A stretch of 64,000 nt of DNA from Bradyrhizobium sp. AUGA SZCCT0283 (GCF_018130385.1 NZ_JAFCLU010000007.1:62001-126000), one strand, 5' to 3'. Positions 40,774 through 48,597 are shown, counted from the first letter of the stretch. Translations and numbers: made by a program. The notes: generated by a model not told the origin, from the letters alone.

Positions 40774-41201
40774 GCAGGAACTGGGTAGCGGTGGCTTCCG
40801 CCGAACATGTTCGCATCGGCCGAGGCCAGGGATTCATGCAGGTCTGTCACGGCAAGGCCGGGCCGCTCAAGCGCGTCCGGCCCGGCGACTATGTCGTCTA
40901 TTACTCGCCAACCAGCGTCTTCCGCGGTCAGGATAAATTGCAGTCGTTTACCGCAATCGGTGTCGTGGATGACGAGTCGCCGTATCAGGCAAGTATGGGC
41001 GGCGGTTTCTTTCCGTTCCGCCGTAACGTCAACTGGTGCGCGGCCCGGGAAGCGCCGATCAAGCCCCTCGTCGGGCGGCTCGAGTTCACGACGGTCAAAC
41101 GTAACTGGGGCTTTCAGCTCCGCTTCGGACTGTTCGAAATCTCCGAGCACGACATAAAGATGATAGCGGCAGCGATGGACGCACAGCTTTCAGCGGCGTA
41201 A
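40770..41201 (+). CDS. EVE-domain protein
   Basis: A 143-aa single EVE-domain protein (formerly UPF0310): '[44 protein letters not shown]', '[15 protein letters not shown]', '[21 protein letters not shown]', '[15 protein letters not shown]'. EVE domains belong to the PUA-like fold and bind modified bases in nucleic acids; single-domain bacterial members have no assigned substrate. It overlaps the VOC stop and is likely in one operon with the WYL regulator and VOC gene. Confidence 0.9.
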   Translation: MSRNWVAVASAEHVRIGRGQGFMQVCHGKAGPLKRVRPGDYVVYYSPTSVFRGQDKLQSFTAIGVVDDESPYQASMGGGFFPFRRNVNWCAAREAPIKPLVGRLEFTTVKRNWGFQLRFGLFEISEHDIKMIAAAMDAQLSAA

Positions 41202-41226
41202 CGACAAATCATGCCCGCCGGCTTAG

Positions 41227-41787
41227 CTACTGGGCCAGCCGAAGTTCCGCAATGGTCGTTCTCGCGGTCGCCTCGTCCAGCGGAAAAAAGTCGATTGGCC
41301 CGGGATTGTCGTAACCCGAGGTCAGCGCGGTGCTGAGCGCTAGCCCCAATATTCCGCCTCCGGTAGCGCCCGCGGTGGCGATCATGGCGTTTTTTCTCTT
41401 ACTCGTCCGCGCCACGAAGAAATAGGTTCGGCCGGATTGGGCTGTGATGTCGTGCCGCGTCACGCCCGGGAATGCGGCCTCGGTAGCCGTCAATTGAAGC
41501 TGGCCGTTCGGACGATCGGCGAAGGCGAAGGTGCCGGTCTTGAGGCCGGTGATCGGCGTTCCATCGAGCTGAACGTCCCACGCCCCATCGACGATGCCGC
41601 CAAAGCCTTTTTCGCGCAGCACGACGACACGTGCGTGCCCTGCTTTTGGCGGGCCGACCTTCCGCGCGATCGCCGAGTAATCCAAACCGTCCCTTTGGGT
41701 CTCACAGCCGCCCAGCAGCAAGACCGATATCAGTAACGCCACGCCTCGCCAAAACACAGTACGCCCCAAAATCCATTCCCCGGCCAT
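41227..41787 (-). CDS. DUF2846-type lipoprotein
   Basis: A 186-aa lipoprotein. The signal sequence ends with a lipobox 'LISVLLLGGC' near residue 28, so it is lipidated at Cys. The rest ('ARVVVLREKGFGGIVDGAWDVQLDGTPITGLKTGTFAFADRPNGQLQL...TFFVARTSK') matches the DUF2846 fold; a hydrophobic glycine-rich segment 'AMIATAGATGGGILGLALSTALTSGY' near residue 135 could insert in membrane. Function is unknown. It is convergent with the EVE gene and lies downstream of dnaE on the same strand, 108 nt after its stop. Confidence 0.75.
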   Translation of the reverse strand: MAGEWILGRTVFWRGVALLISVLLLGGCETQRDGLDYSAIARKVGPPKAGHARVVVLREKGFGGIVDGAWDVQLDGTPITGLKTGTFAFADRPNGQLQLTATEAAFPGVTRHDITAQSGRTYFFVARTSKRKNAMIATAGATGGGILGLALSTALTSGYDNPGPIDFFPLDEATARTTIAELRLAQ

Positions 41788-41895
41788 TTTTTAGCCAAAG
41801 CTCGAAATGGTTGCAACAGCGCTGGCGTTTCCGCGCCCGCAAAATCACAGGTTGTGATCAAAATACGACGGTGGCGTTGCACCGCTGCGCACGAC

Positions 41896-44800
41896 CTACA
41901 GCGTCTGCACGTCAACGACGCCCGCAACCGCCTTGATCGCGCCAGCGATCTGCGGCGAGACCTTGAAGCGCCCCGGCAGCTTCATCTCCACCTCGGTCTG
42001 CAGGTCGAGCATGATGACGAGCGAGACGTCGCCATCGGCGCCGCCCGATGGCGCAGGCGCGGGTTTTGCCGGCAGGCCCTTTGCCGAGCCGTTTGGCGCG
42101 GCGGCTTCCGGCATGTTGAGCCGTCGCGCGATGGAATCCAGCGGCTTGGTGTCGCGAACGAAAATCCGCAGGCCCTTTTGGGTTTTCGCCGCGGCGTCAT
42201 CCAGCGGCTCGGCATGCAGCACCCGGGCGCGCACGTCCTCGCCCTGCAGTTCGGCGCCGAGCTGCAGCAACACCGCAGCCCCCGGCTCCAGCACGTCGCG
42301 ATACTGCGCAAGGCCTTCCGAGAACAGCACCGCCTCGAAATGGCCGGTCGGGTCTGACAGGCCCATGATGCCCATCTTGTTGCCGGTCTTGGTGCGCCGT
42401 TCCATGCGCGACACAACCGTGGCCGCGACCTTGCCCGCGGTCGCGCCGGTTTTGACGGCGCGCGAGAATTCCGCCCAGGTCTGCACCCGCAGCCGCTTCA
42501 ACACCGTGGCGTAATCGTCGAGCGGATGGCCGGACAGGAAGAAGCCGACGGCGTCGTATTCACGGCGGAGTTTTTCGGCCGGCAGCCAGGGCTCGATCTG
42601 CGGCAGCATGATGGTCGGCGCGTCGGCGGCGTTGCCGAACATGTCGTTCTGACCGATCGTTGCAGCTTCGTGGCTGCGCTGGCAGGCGGCGAGAATGGCG
42701 TCCGCCCCGGCAAAGACGCGGGCGCGGTTGGTTTCGAGCGTGTCGAATGCGCCGGCAGCGGCCAGGCTTTCGATGATCCGCTTGTTGATCGCGCGCGGAT
42801 TGACCCGCGCCGCGAAGTCCGCAAGCGAGGTGAAGGCGCCCTTCTTGCGCTCCTCCACGATCTGCTCGACTGCCTGGATGCCGACACCCTTCAGCGCGGC
42901 CAGCGCATAGTAGATGGTGTTCTCGCCGACCTCGAAGGTGGCGCCCGAACGGTTGATGTTCGGCGCCTCGACCTTGATGCCGAGCCGCTGCGCCTCGGCG
43001 CGAAATTCCGAGAGCTTGTCGGTGTTGTTGAGTTCAAGCGTCATCGACGCTGCCAAAAACTCCACCGGGTAATGCGCCTTCATGTAGGCGGTGTGATAGG
43101 ACACCAGCGCATAGGCGGCGGCGTGGCTCTTGTTGAAGCCGTAGTCGGCGAATTTGGCGAGCAGTTCGAAGATCGTGTCCGCCTGCCCCTTCGGCACGCC
43201 GTTCCTGACCGCGCCGGCAACGAAGATCGCGCGCTGCTTTTCCATCTCGGCGCGGATCTTCTTGCCCATCGCACGGCGCAGCAGGTCGGCGTCGCCGAGC
43301 GAATAGCCGGCCATGACCTGCGCGATCTGCATCACCTGTTCCTGGTAGATGATGACGCCGAATGTCTCCTTCAGGATCGGCTCCAGGATCGGATGCAGAT
43401 ATTCCGGCTCCTCGTCGCCGTGCTTGCGCGCGCAATAGGTCGGGATGTTGGCCATCGGGCCCGGGCGATACAGCGCCACCAGCGCGATGATGTCCTCGAA
43501 GCGATCGGGGCGCATGTCGATCAGCGCGCGCCGCATGCCCTGGCTTTCCACCTGGAACACGCCGACCACGTCGCCGCGCGCCAGCATCTGGTAACTGGGG
43601 GCATCGTCGATCGGCAGCGTCGGCAGATCGACATGAATGTTGCGCTGCCTGAGCAGCTTCACGGCGACGTCGAGCACGGTCAGCGTCTTCAGGCCGAGGA
43701 AGTCGAACTTCACGAGCCCCGCCGGCTCGACCCATTTCATGTTGAACTGGGTCACCGGCATGTCGGATTTGGGATCGCGGTAGAGCGGCACCAGTTCGCT
43801 CAAGGGACGGTCACCGATCACGATGCCGGCGGCGTGGGTCGAGGCGTGACGCGTCAGCCCTTCGAGGCGCTGGGCGATGTCGAAGGCGCGCGCGACCACC
43901 GGATCCTCGTCGCGGAACGCCTGCAGCTTCGGTTCGCTCTCGATCGCCTGCGCCAGCGTCACCGGTGCGGCCGGATTTTGCGGCACCAGTTTTGTCAGCT
44001 TGTCGACCTGGCCATACGGCATCTGCAGCACGCGGCCGACGTCGCGCAGCACGCCGCGTGCCTGCAACGTTCCGAAGGTGATGATCTGCGCCACCTGATC
44101 GCGGCCGTAGCGCTGCTGCACGTAGTCGATCACCTCGCCGCGGCGGTCCTGGCAGAAGTCGATGTCGAAGTCCGGCATCGACACGCGTTCGGGATTGAGG
44201 AAGCGCTCGAACAGCAAGCCAAAGCGGATCGGATCGAGATCGGTGATGGTCAGCGAATAGGCGACCAGCGAACCGGCGCCGGAGCCGCGGCCGGGACCGA
44301 CCGGAATGTCGTGGGCCTTGGCCCATTTGATGAAGTCCGAGACGATCAGGAAGTAGCCCGCATAGTTCATGCGGTTGATGACGTCGATCTCGAAGGCGAG
44401 ACGCTTCTGGTACTCCTCGTTCGTGGTGCCGGGCGACAGGCCGTGAACCTGCAGGCGCCGTGCGAGCCCCTCCTCGGCCTGGCGCTTCAGCTCCGCGGCC
44501 TCCTCAGTTGCCGCGTCGGAACCTGAACCGGCGCCGACCGTGAAGCGCGGCAGGATCGGCTTTCGCGTCTTCGGGCGAAACGAGCAGCGCTCCGCGATCT
44601 CGACCGTGGAGGCCAGCGCTTCCGGAATATCGGCGAACAGCACCGCCATTTCGGCGCGGGTCTTGAAGCGGTGATCGGGTGTGAGCTGGTCGCGATCGGT
44701 CTCGGCGATCAGCTTGCCGCCGGCGATGCACAACAGCGCGTCGTGGGCCTCATAATCGTCATTCGCCGCGAAATATGGCTCGTTGGTCGCGACCAGCGGT

Positions 44801-45405
44801 AATCCTTTGGCGTAGGCGAGATCGATCAGGCCGGCCTCGGCGCGGCGCTCCTTGTCGATGCCGTGGCGCTGCAATTCGACATAGAGGCGATCGCCGAATA
44901 GGCTAGCCAGCCGGTCGCAACGGGCTGCCGCAAGGGCTGCATGATCGCCATGCAGCGCCAGCGAGATCGGCCCGTCGGGGCCGCCGGTCAGCGCGATCAA
45001 ATCCTCGGCATCGCCTTCCAGCCATTCGAGCTTGATGTGCGGGGATTGGTGAACCGGCGTCTCCAGAAAGGCCCGCGAGTTCAACCGCATCAGGCTGCGA
45101 TAGCCGCGCTCGCGCGCCGCCAGCAGCACGATTCGCGACGGCGCCGCGGCCATCGCGTTGCGCGCGTTCGGGTCCTGGTCGCCGAAATCAATGGCGAGTT
45201 CGCACCCCACGATCGGCTGGATGCCGTAGCCCGCCATCTTGTCGGAGAATTCCAGCGCCCCGAACATGTTGTCGGTGTCGGTCAGCGCCAAGGCCGGCTG
45301 GCGGTCGGCCTTGGCCAGTTCGCCGAGCTTGGCGATCTTGATCGAGCCCTTCAGCAGCGAATAGGCCGAATGAACGTGGAGGTGAACGAATCCGGCACTG
45401 GACAT
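41896..45405 (-). CDS. dnaE: DNA polymerase III alpha subunit (replicative DnaE1)
   Basis: DnaE is the catalytic subunit of the replicative polymerase. The 1169-aa protein begins with the PHP domain ('FVHLHVHSAYSLLKGSIKIAKLGELAKA', residues about 5-80), then the palm ('PDFDIDFCQDRRGEVIDYVQQRYG', about 430, with catalytic Asp), 'AAYALVSYHTAYMKAHYP' (fingers/thumb region), helix-hairpin-helix and OB domains toward the C-terminus. Length matches DnaE1 rather than the shorter SOS polymerase DnaE2, and no imuA/imuB is next to it. The upstream 300 bp hold a LexA-controlled peptide gene; whether readthrough from it enters dnaE is unknown. Confidence 0.98.
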   Translation of the reverse strand: MSSAGFVHLHVHSAYSLLKGSIKIAKLGELAKADRQPALALTDTDNMFGALEFSDKMAGYGIQPIVGCELAIDFGDQDPNARNAMAAAPSRIVLLAARERGYRSLMRLNSRAFLETPVHQSPHIKLEWLEGDAEDLIALTGGPDGPISLALHGDHAALAAARCDRLASLFGDRLYVELQRHGIDKERRAEAGLIDLAYAKGLPLVATNEPYFAANDDYEAHDALLCIAGGKLIAETDRDQLTPDHRFKTRAEMAVLFADIPEALASTVEIAERCSFRPKTRKPILPRFTVGAGSGSDAATEEAAELKRQAEEGLARRLQVHGLSPGTTNEEYQKRLAFEIDVINRMNYAGYFLIVSDFIKWAKAHDIPVGPGRGSGAGSLVAYSLTITDLDPIRFGLLFERFLNPERVSMPDFDIDFCQDRRGEVIDYVQQRYGRDQVAQIITFGTLQARGVLRDVGRVLQMPYGQVDKLTKLVPQNPAAPVTLAQAIESEPKLQAFRDEDPVVARAFDIAQRLEGLTRHASTHAAGIVIGDRPLSELVPLYRDPKSDMPVTQFNMKWVEPAGLVKFDFLGLKTLTVLDVAVKLLRQRNIHVDLPTLPIDDAPSYQMLARGDVVGVFQVESQGMRRALIDMRPDRFEDIIALVALYRPGPMANIPTYCARKHGDEEPEYLHPILEPILKETFGVIIYQEQVMQIAQVMAGYSLGDADLLRRAMGKKIRAEMEKQRAIFVAGAVRNGVPKGQADTIFELLAKFADYGFNKSHAAAYALVSYHTAYMKAHYPVEFLAASMTLELNNTDKLSEFRAEAQRLGIKVEAPNINRSGATFEVGENTIYYALAALKGVGIQAVEQIVEERKKGAFTSLADFAARVNPRAINKRIIESLAAAGAFDTLETNRARVFAGADAILAACQRSHEAATIGQNDMFGNAADAPTIMLPQIEPWLPAEKLRREYDAVGFFLSGHPLDDYATVLKRLRVQTWAEFSRAVKTGATAGKVAATVVSRMERRTKTGNKMGIMGLSDPTGHFEAVLFSEGLAQYRDVLEPGAAVLLQLGAELQGEDVRARVLHAEPLDDAAAKTQKGLRIFVRDTKPLDSIARRLNMPEAAAPNGSAKGLPAKPAPAPSGGADGDVSLVIMLDLQTEVEMKLPGRFKVSPQIAGAIKAVAGVVDVQTL

Positions 45406-45571
45406 GGTCGCTTAACGGGCTCTTGCATCAGGATGGGGAGCGATCATCGGCCGCTGCTGCGCGCCGACTCAGCCACCCGCAATGGTGATGCCTTGGCCTT
45501 GCGGAGTCCACGCGGAACGCAGCCTCCGCGCCCGCCGTCCGGCTTTTCCCCAGCCCGTCCGCACGTTCGCT

Positions 45572-45601
45572 TGGATCAGGTTTCGGCCTGGATCAGGTTT
45601 C
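45572..45601. repeat. two-copy tandem repeat downstream of the SOS peptide gene
   Basis: TGGATCAGGTTTC occurs at 45572-45584 and 45589-45601, a 17-bp period, in the gap between dnaE and the 32-codon gene. Its role is unknown. Confidence 0.5.
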
Positions 45602-45611
45602 CGATCCCGCT

Positions 45612-45710
45612 TCAAAGCTGCGGAATCACCTGCGCCCAGACCGCGATCATCGCGACAAACAGCGTAATCGACGCCAGCGCCGCCGCTTCTTCCACAAACA
45701 TCCGCAACAT
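45612..45710 (-). CDS. 32-aa membrane peptide under LexA control
   Basis: The frame from ATG 45710 to TGA at 45612 reads MLRMFVEEAAALASITLFVAMIAVWAQVIPQL (the longer reading to 45806 is upstream of the LexA boxes and less likely). Residues about 10-28 form one hydrophobic helix. The ribosome binding site AAGGAG lies 7 nt upstream of ATG, and two perfect LexA boxes (45733-45747, 45751-45765) lie directly before it. Small LexA-controlled membrane proteins such as Caulobacter SidA (29 aa) inhibit cell division through FtsW/FtsN; this function here is inferred from size, topology and regulation. It lies upstream of dnaE on the same strand, with a 206-nt gap. Confidence 0.8.
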   Translation of the reverse strand: MLRMFVEEAAALASITLFVAMIAVWAQVIPQL

Positions 45711-45732
45711 CGTCCGACTCCTTACGATATGA

Positions 45733-45747
45733 GAACATATGAGGAAC
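45733..45747 (+). promoter_or_regulatory. LexA box 1 of the 32-codon gene
   Basis: GAAC (45733-45736), 7 bases, GAAC (45744-45747): a perfect GAAC-N7-GAAC, 23 nt upstream of the start codon. Confidence 0.85.
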
Positions 45748-45750
45748 ATT

Positions 45751-45765
45751 GTTCCTTTTTTGTTC
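45751..45765 (-). promoter_or_regulatory. LexA box 2 of the 32-codon gene
   Basis: GTTC (45751-45754), 7 bases (CTTTTTT), GTTC (45762-45765): a perfect box in the other orientation, 3 bases from box 1. The convergent pair repeats the lexA promoter arrangement. Confidence 0.8.
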
Positions 45766-45780
45766 TTGGAGTCAAGGGGG

Positions 45781-45800
45781 CGGTGGTGGGTCAGTTTGAA
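45781..45800 (+). repeat. fragment of the repeated leader, inverted
   Basis: GGTGGTGGGTCAGTTTGAA at 45782-45800 matches the beginning of leader copy A (GTAGTGGGTCAGTTTGAA) on the plus strand, opposite to copies B and C. It ends there and is not followed by a gene, so it may be the remnant of another copy. Confidence 0.5.
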
Positions 45801-45824
45801 ATCCACCCCCGAAAGAAATTCGCT

Positions 45825-45834
45825 TGGTTAATTC
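45825..45834. repeat. direct repeat flanking the second zinc-ribbon unit (left)
   Basis: TGGTTAATTC, identical to 46139-46148. The two copies bracket 304 bp holding the zinc-ribbon gene and its leader. Confidence 0.5.
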
Positions 45835-45866
45835 AGCGGCGCACCGGTGCCGATCTGTTGGGGTCC

Positions 45867-46073
45867 CTAGGACGTTTGGGGTGGCTTGTCCTGCCCACTT
45901 TCTGTCTGTGGACGTTCAATAAGTTCGTATGAGGGAACGTGGGTGGACTCCAGCCACGATTCCAGCGCAGCGCCGCAGACTGCGCAGACCGCGTCACCCG
46001 TTTGCGGTACCAAGAACTTCTCTTCAGTGCGTCTATACTCGGCGCCGCAATTGCATTGAACAATTGTCGCCAT
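45867..46073 (-). CDS. small zinc-ribbon protein, paralogue 2
   Basis: A 68-aa protein, paralogue of 10224-10427: 'TIVQCNCGAEYRRTEEKFLVPQTGDAVCAVCGAALESWLESTHVPSYELIERP' has the same layout, with 'CNCG' where the paralogue has 'CNNCG' (one residue shorter, so the first Cys pair is CxC) and an intact CAVCG. The ATG at 46073 corresponds to the paralogue's start, and the leader and sequence past the stop (GGGACCCC) also match. It is on the dnaE strand, upstream of the 32-codon gene. Function is unknown. Confidence 0.75.
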   Translation of the reverse strand: MATIVQCNCGAEYRRTEEKFLVPQTGDAVCAVCGAALESWLESTHVPSYELIERPQTESGQDKPPQTS

Positions 46074-46138
46074 CCGCGAAATATGCGCCCGGAACCGCCC
46101 GTTTTCCAGCCCGGAACTCTGCCATAATCAAACTGACC
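46074..46138 (-). promoter_or_regulatory. repeated gene leader, copy B
   Basis: On the minus strand it reads GGTCAGTTTGATTATGGCAG ... CTGGAAAACGGGCG ... GGCGCATATTTC, ending at the ATG. By hand count over the 65 bases from CAG through ATG, 46 match copy A and 53 match copy C. Confidence 0.7.
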
Positions 46139-46148
46139 TGGTTAATTC
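46139..46148. repeat. direct repeat flanking the second zinc-ribbon unit (right)
   Basis: TGGTTAATTC, identical to 45825-45834, at the outer end of leader copy B. Confidence 0.5.
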
Positions 46149-46159
46149 CAGCCCCGGGG

Positions 46160-46414
46160 TCATTCGAAGCTCCTCATGAGCTTCTCAATGTAATCGTTCA
46201 CTACCTCAGCGAAATCACGCTGATCGCCAGAGGTTGCCGCGTCGCGATGGGTCTGCACCACCCGCTGAACCTCCTGAAGGGCGCCGGTCCGATCGGAAGG
46301 CTTTGTGGCGGCCAGATATTCGTCAATCGACCGTTCGGCCATCGGGACACCATTGGTGTCAGCCATTCCGATCAGTCTTCGCAGGTCGCCGGAACATTTT
46401 TCAAAATCTGCCAT
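46160..46414 (-). CDS. 84-aa small protein behind the repeated leader, unknown function
   Basis: An acidic, helical protein (MADFEKCSGDLRRLIGMADTNGVPMAERSIDEYLAATKPSD...) with no signal peptide, membrane segment or known motif, one cysteine at residue 7. Its start and the bases before it match the start region of the zinc-ribbon genes although the proteins are unrelated. Start ATG 46414 is set by the shared leader. Function is unknown. Confidence 0.65.
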   Translation of the reverse strand: MADFEKCSGDLRRLIGMADTNGVPMAERSIDEYLAATKPSDRTGALQEVQRVVQTHRDAATSGDQRDFAEVVNDYIEKLMRSFE

Positions 46415-46484
46415 CCGCCAAATATGCGCGCCGTCCCGCGCGTTTTCCAGCCCAGAACTTCGCCACAGTCAGACTGCCCACTAC
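46415..46484 (-). promoter_or_regulatory. repeated gene leader, copy C
   Basis: On the minus strand it starts GTAGTGGGCAGTCTGACTGTGGCGAAGTTC and contains CTGGAAAACG and GCGCGCATATTTGG, ending at ATG. CAG-to-ATG spacing is 60 nt, as in copies A and B, although the coding sequences differ. Confidence 0.7.
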
Positions 46485-46554
46485 CCAAAGGTCTCGATTG
46501 AAGGAGTTATGCCGGCAAATCTCGATGGTTAATCGGCCTCTCCGCCCAAGAAAA

Positions 46555-46579
46555 AAGCCCCGGGCAGCGCCCGGGGCTT
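46555..46579 (-). terminator. intrinsic terminator of the beta-barrel gene
   Basis: Perfect 11-bp stem AAGCCCCGGGC (46555-46565) / GCCCGGGGCTT (46569-46579) with an AGC loop; on the minus strand it is followed by a run of T residues (A run at 46551-46556). It lies 26 nt beyond the stop of 46606-47343. Confidence 0.9.
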
Positions 46580-46605
46580 CGATGATTCGCGAGAATCGCG
46601 AACGA

Positions 46606-47343
46606 TCAGTATCGCGCGATGACCGGGCCGCCGAACTTGTAGTTCAGGCGGGCGGTGACGAGATCGACGTCCTGACGGATGCGGTCGGTGCCGAAGGCGA
46701 GGCCGCCCGGCGTGGTGAAGTTGTAGGTACGGTCCTGCATGAACAGGTGATCGTACTCGACACCAACTGACCAGTTCGGGGCGAAGGCGTATTCGAGGCC
46801 GGCGCCGATCGTGCCGCCCCAACGGGTGTCGTCGCCGGTGACGCCAGCGAGCGCGCCGCCTACAACGTTGTTGACGCGGTAGCTGTTCGAGGTCACTGCA
46901 GCACCGCCCTTGACGTAGAGCAGGACGTTGTTGACGGCATAACCGACCTGACCGGTGAACAGGCCGAACGCATCGACGTTCGTGTGGTTGCGGAAGGCGG
47001 GGAACTGCAGGCTCACATTGCTGCCCGAGAAGTCGGCCCAGTTGCCCTGGGCTTCAACACCGAACACCCAGGTGCCAGCCTGCCAGCGATAGCCGACCTG
47101 GCCACCGACGGTTCCGCCGGTCGCGTCATGCGAGCCCTCGGCGCCAAAGCCAACCAGATCCCAGGAGTTGCGGCTCGAACCCCAACCGCCGTTCGCACCG
47201 ATGTAGAAACCGGTCCAGTCATACACAGCAGCGACCATCGGGGGCGCCTTGGTGTAAGGACGCGCAGCGAGATCAGCAGCAACAGCCGGCGCAGCCGCGC
47301 CGAGCGCGATCAGACTGGCCGTAACAAGCAAAACCTTCTTCAT
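46606..47343 (-). CDS. outer membrane beta-barrel protein (Omp25/31-like)
   Basis: A 245-aa outer-membrane protein. Signal peptide: MKKVLLVTASLIALGAAAPAVAADLAARPY (about 22 residues). The mature chain begins with 'YDWTGFYIGANGGWG', the hallmark of the porin family in Rhizobiales, and ends with an aromatic-rich strand 'VDLVTARLNYKFGGPVIARY' with terminal aromatic residue. About eight strands are likely. The start 47343 was chosen over 47400 because the signal peptide begins there. The role is structural or nutrient-permeation; no partner is visible. A terminator follows at 46555-46579. Confidence 0.9.
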   Translation of the reverse strand: MKKVLLVTASLIALGAAAPAVAADLAARPYTKAPPMVAAVYDWTGFYIGANGGWGSSRNSWDLVGFGAEGSHDATGGTVGGQVGYRWQAGTWVFGVEAQGNWADFSGSNVSLQFPAFRNHTNVDAFGLFTGQVGYAVNNVLLYVKGGAAVTSNSYRVNNVVGGALAGVTGDDTRWGGTIGAGLEYAFAPNWSVGVEYDHLFMQDRTYNFTTPGGLAFGTDRIRQDVDLVTARLNYKFGGPVIARY

Positions 47344-47645
47344 TCTTTTTATTCCCGTTCCTTTTTGACAGCCCCCAAGGCCGTGACAGCCTCTTAGCAT
47401 TGTTCGCTCGAATTGCTGTCACCTCGCTGCAACAACACACATCAAACGGCCGCAGTATGAACGTAAGTTAATGTTGTGCTGCAGACGTTTTTCGAAACTT
47501 TGAACCGGAACCTGCCGCAAAGAATTCACATTCAACTTTGTGACGGTATTGCAGGGTGGAATAGCTTGACGGGAGTGCGCGGGTGCGGCTTGTGTCGATG
47601 AAAGTGGAACCGGCAAAGCGCGGAAATGCGATGAGGAGATTCGAA
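47344..47645. other. divergent intergenic region (302 bp)
   Basis: It separates the outward-facing barrel gene and the first DUF3551 gene. No gene, repeat or clear operator was seen; both promoters are expected here. Confidence 0.5.
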
Positions 47646-47939
47646 ATGCGTAAAGCGATTCTAGCCGTGCTGGCCGCGAGCGCACTGGCCGCACTCGGCG
47701 CCGCGCCTGCCGAAGCCGTCGGCACCCGGTATCCGTTCTGCCTTCAGGGAGACGAGTATCCGGGGCTGAGCTACTGCACTTTCACAAGTTACGAGCAGTG
47801 CCAGGCGACCGCTTCGGGACGCTTTCTCTATTGCATCGCCAATCCGTATTATGTCGGCGAGAACGAACCGCCGCCCGCCGCGTATCGCCGACTGCCCGGC
47901 CGCGCGCTGCCGCCGGCCCCCGGCTACGGCAGATACTGA
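47646..47939 (+). CDS. DUF3551 protein, copy 1
   Basis: A 97-aa secreted protein. Signal peptide MRKAILAVLAASALAALGAAPAEA, then the DUF3551 pattern 'RYPFCLQGDEYPGLSYCTFTSYEQCQATASGRFLYCIANPYY' with conserved Cys residues that can pair. The C-terminus is Pro/Arg-rich. The family is nearly confined to Bradyrhizobium-like bacteria; function is unknown. Start ATG 47646 matches the signal peptide; 47583 is less likely. Confidence 0.82.
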   Translation: MRKAILAVLAASALAALGAAPAEAVGTRYPFCLQGDEYPGLSYCTFTSYEQCQATASGRFLYCIANPYYVGENEPPPAAYRRLPGRALPPAPGYGRY

Positions 47940-48088
47940 GCGCCCACCGAGGGCTCATCGCGCCGCGCCTGCGCACGCTGAGGAACATTCAACGCGCGAA
48001 CGTGATTTGACGCGGGCGTGGGTGGATCGTCTGGTTAGCGGCTGAAGATTAGTGGCCGAAGATTTCTGGGACTGCGGCGGAGGATGCA

Positions 48089-48349
48089 ATGCGAAGGGCA
48101 TGGCTGGCGCTGATGGCGGCCGGTGCTGTGTCGGCAGCGGTTGCGATGCCGGCGATGGCGCGCGAGTTTCCCTACTGCATCAAGGGCTGCGATTTCGGCG
48201 GCGGTGCCGGCGATTGCAGTTTTTCGTCGCTGGCGCAGTGCCAGGCAACCGCCTCCGGGCGAGATGCGAGTTGCGCTGCGAATCCCTATTTCAACGCCAA
48301 GGCGGACATGCTGACCGATCGCAGCCGCCAATCCCGAAGGAAATTCTGA
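48089..48349 (+). CDS. DUF3551 protein, copy 2
   Basis: An 86-aa secreted protein. Signal peptide MRRAWLALMAAGAVSAAVAMPAMA, then 'FPYCIKGCDFGGGAGDCSFSSLAQCQATASGRDASCAANPYF', the same Cys spacing as copy 1. It overlaps copy 3 by one base (TGATG), so the last two are coupled. Function is unknown. Confidence 0.82.
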   Translation: MRRAWLALMAAGAVSAAVAMPAMAREFPYCIKGCDFGGGAGDCSFSSLAQCQATASGRDASCAANPYFNAKADMLTDRSRQSRRKF

Positions 48350-48597
48350 TGCGCATTCCGGCGTTGGCAATTCTGGCGATCGGAGCGGCCTCGGCAGCGG
48401 TACCGGCGCAGGCACAGACCTACGATCCCAACTTTCCGGTTTGCCTGCATGTCTACGGACCGATCACGTATTACGAATGCCGCTATACGTCGCTGCCGCA
48501 ATGTAACACGTCGGCCTCGGGGCGTGCGGCGCAATGCGTGCTCAACCCCTATGCGGCCTATCAGGACCGGCCGGCGCGCAAGCGCGGCGTTTACTGA
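48349..48597 (+). CDS. DUF3551 protein, copy 3
   Basis: An 82-aa secreted protein. Signal peptide MRIPALAILAIGAASAAVPAQA, then 'FPVCLHVYGPITYYECRYTSLPQCNTSASGRAAQCVLNPYAAY'. It is the last of three tandem paralogues, starting on the last base of the copy 2 stop codon. A palindromic repeat 20 nt after its stop separates it from the convergent lolD. Confidence 0.82.
   Translation: MRIPALAILAIGAASAAVPAQAQTYDPNFPVCLHVYGPITYYECRYTSLPQCNTSASGRAAQCVLNPYAAYQDRPARKRGVY

Noticed and set aside
42526..44526. A 666-codon plus-strand frame opposite dnaE
   Set aside because: It is antisense to a clear DnaE protein and has low-complexity, His/Arg-rich translation typical of shadow frames.
41896..45405. DnaE taken for the SOS mutagenesis polymerase DnaE2 because of nearby LexA boxes
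   Set aside because: Length of 1169 aa, an intact PHP domain and absence of imuA/imuB point to replicative DnaE1; the LexA boxes lie directly before the 32-codon gene.
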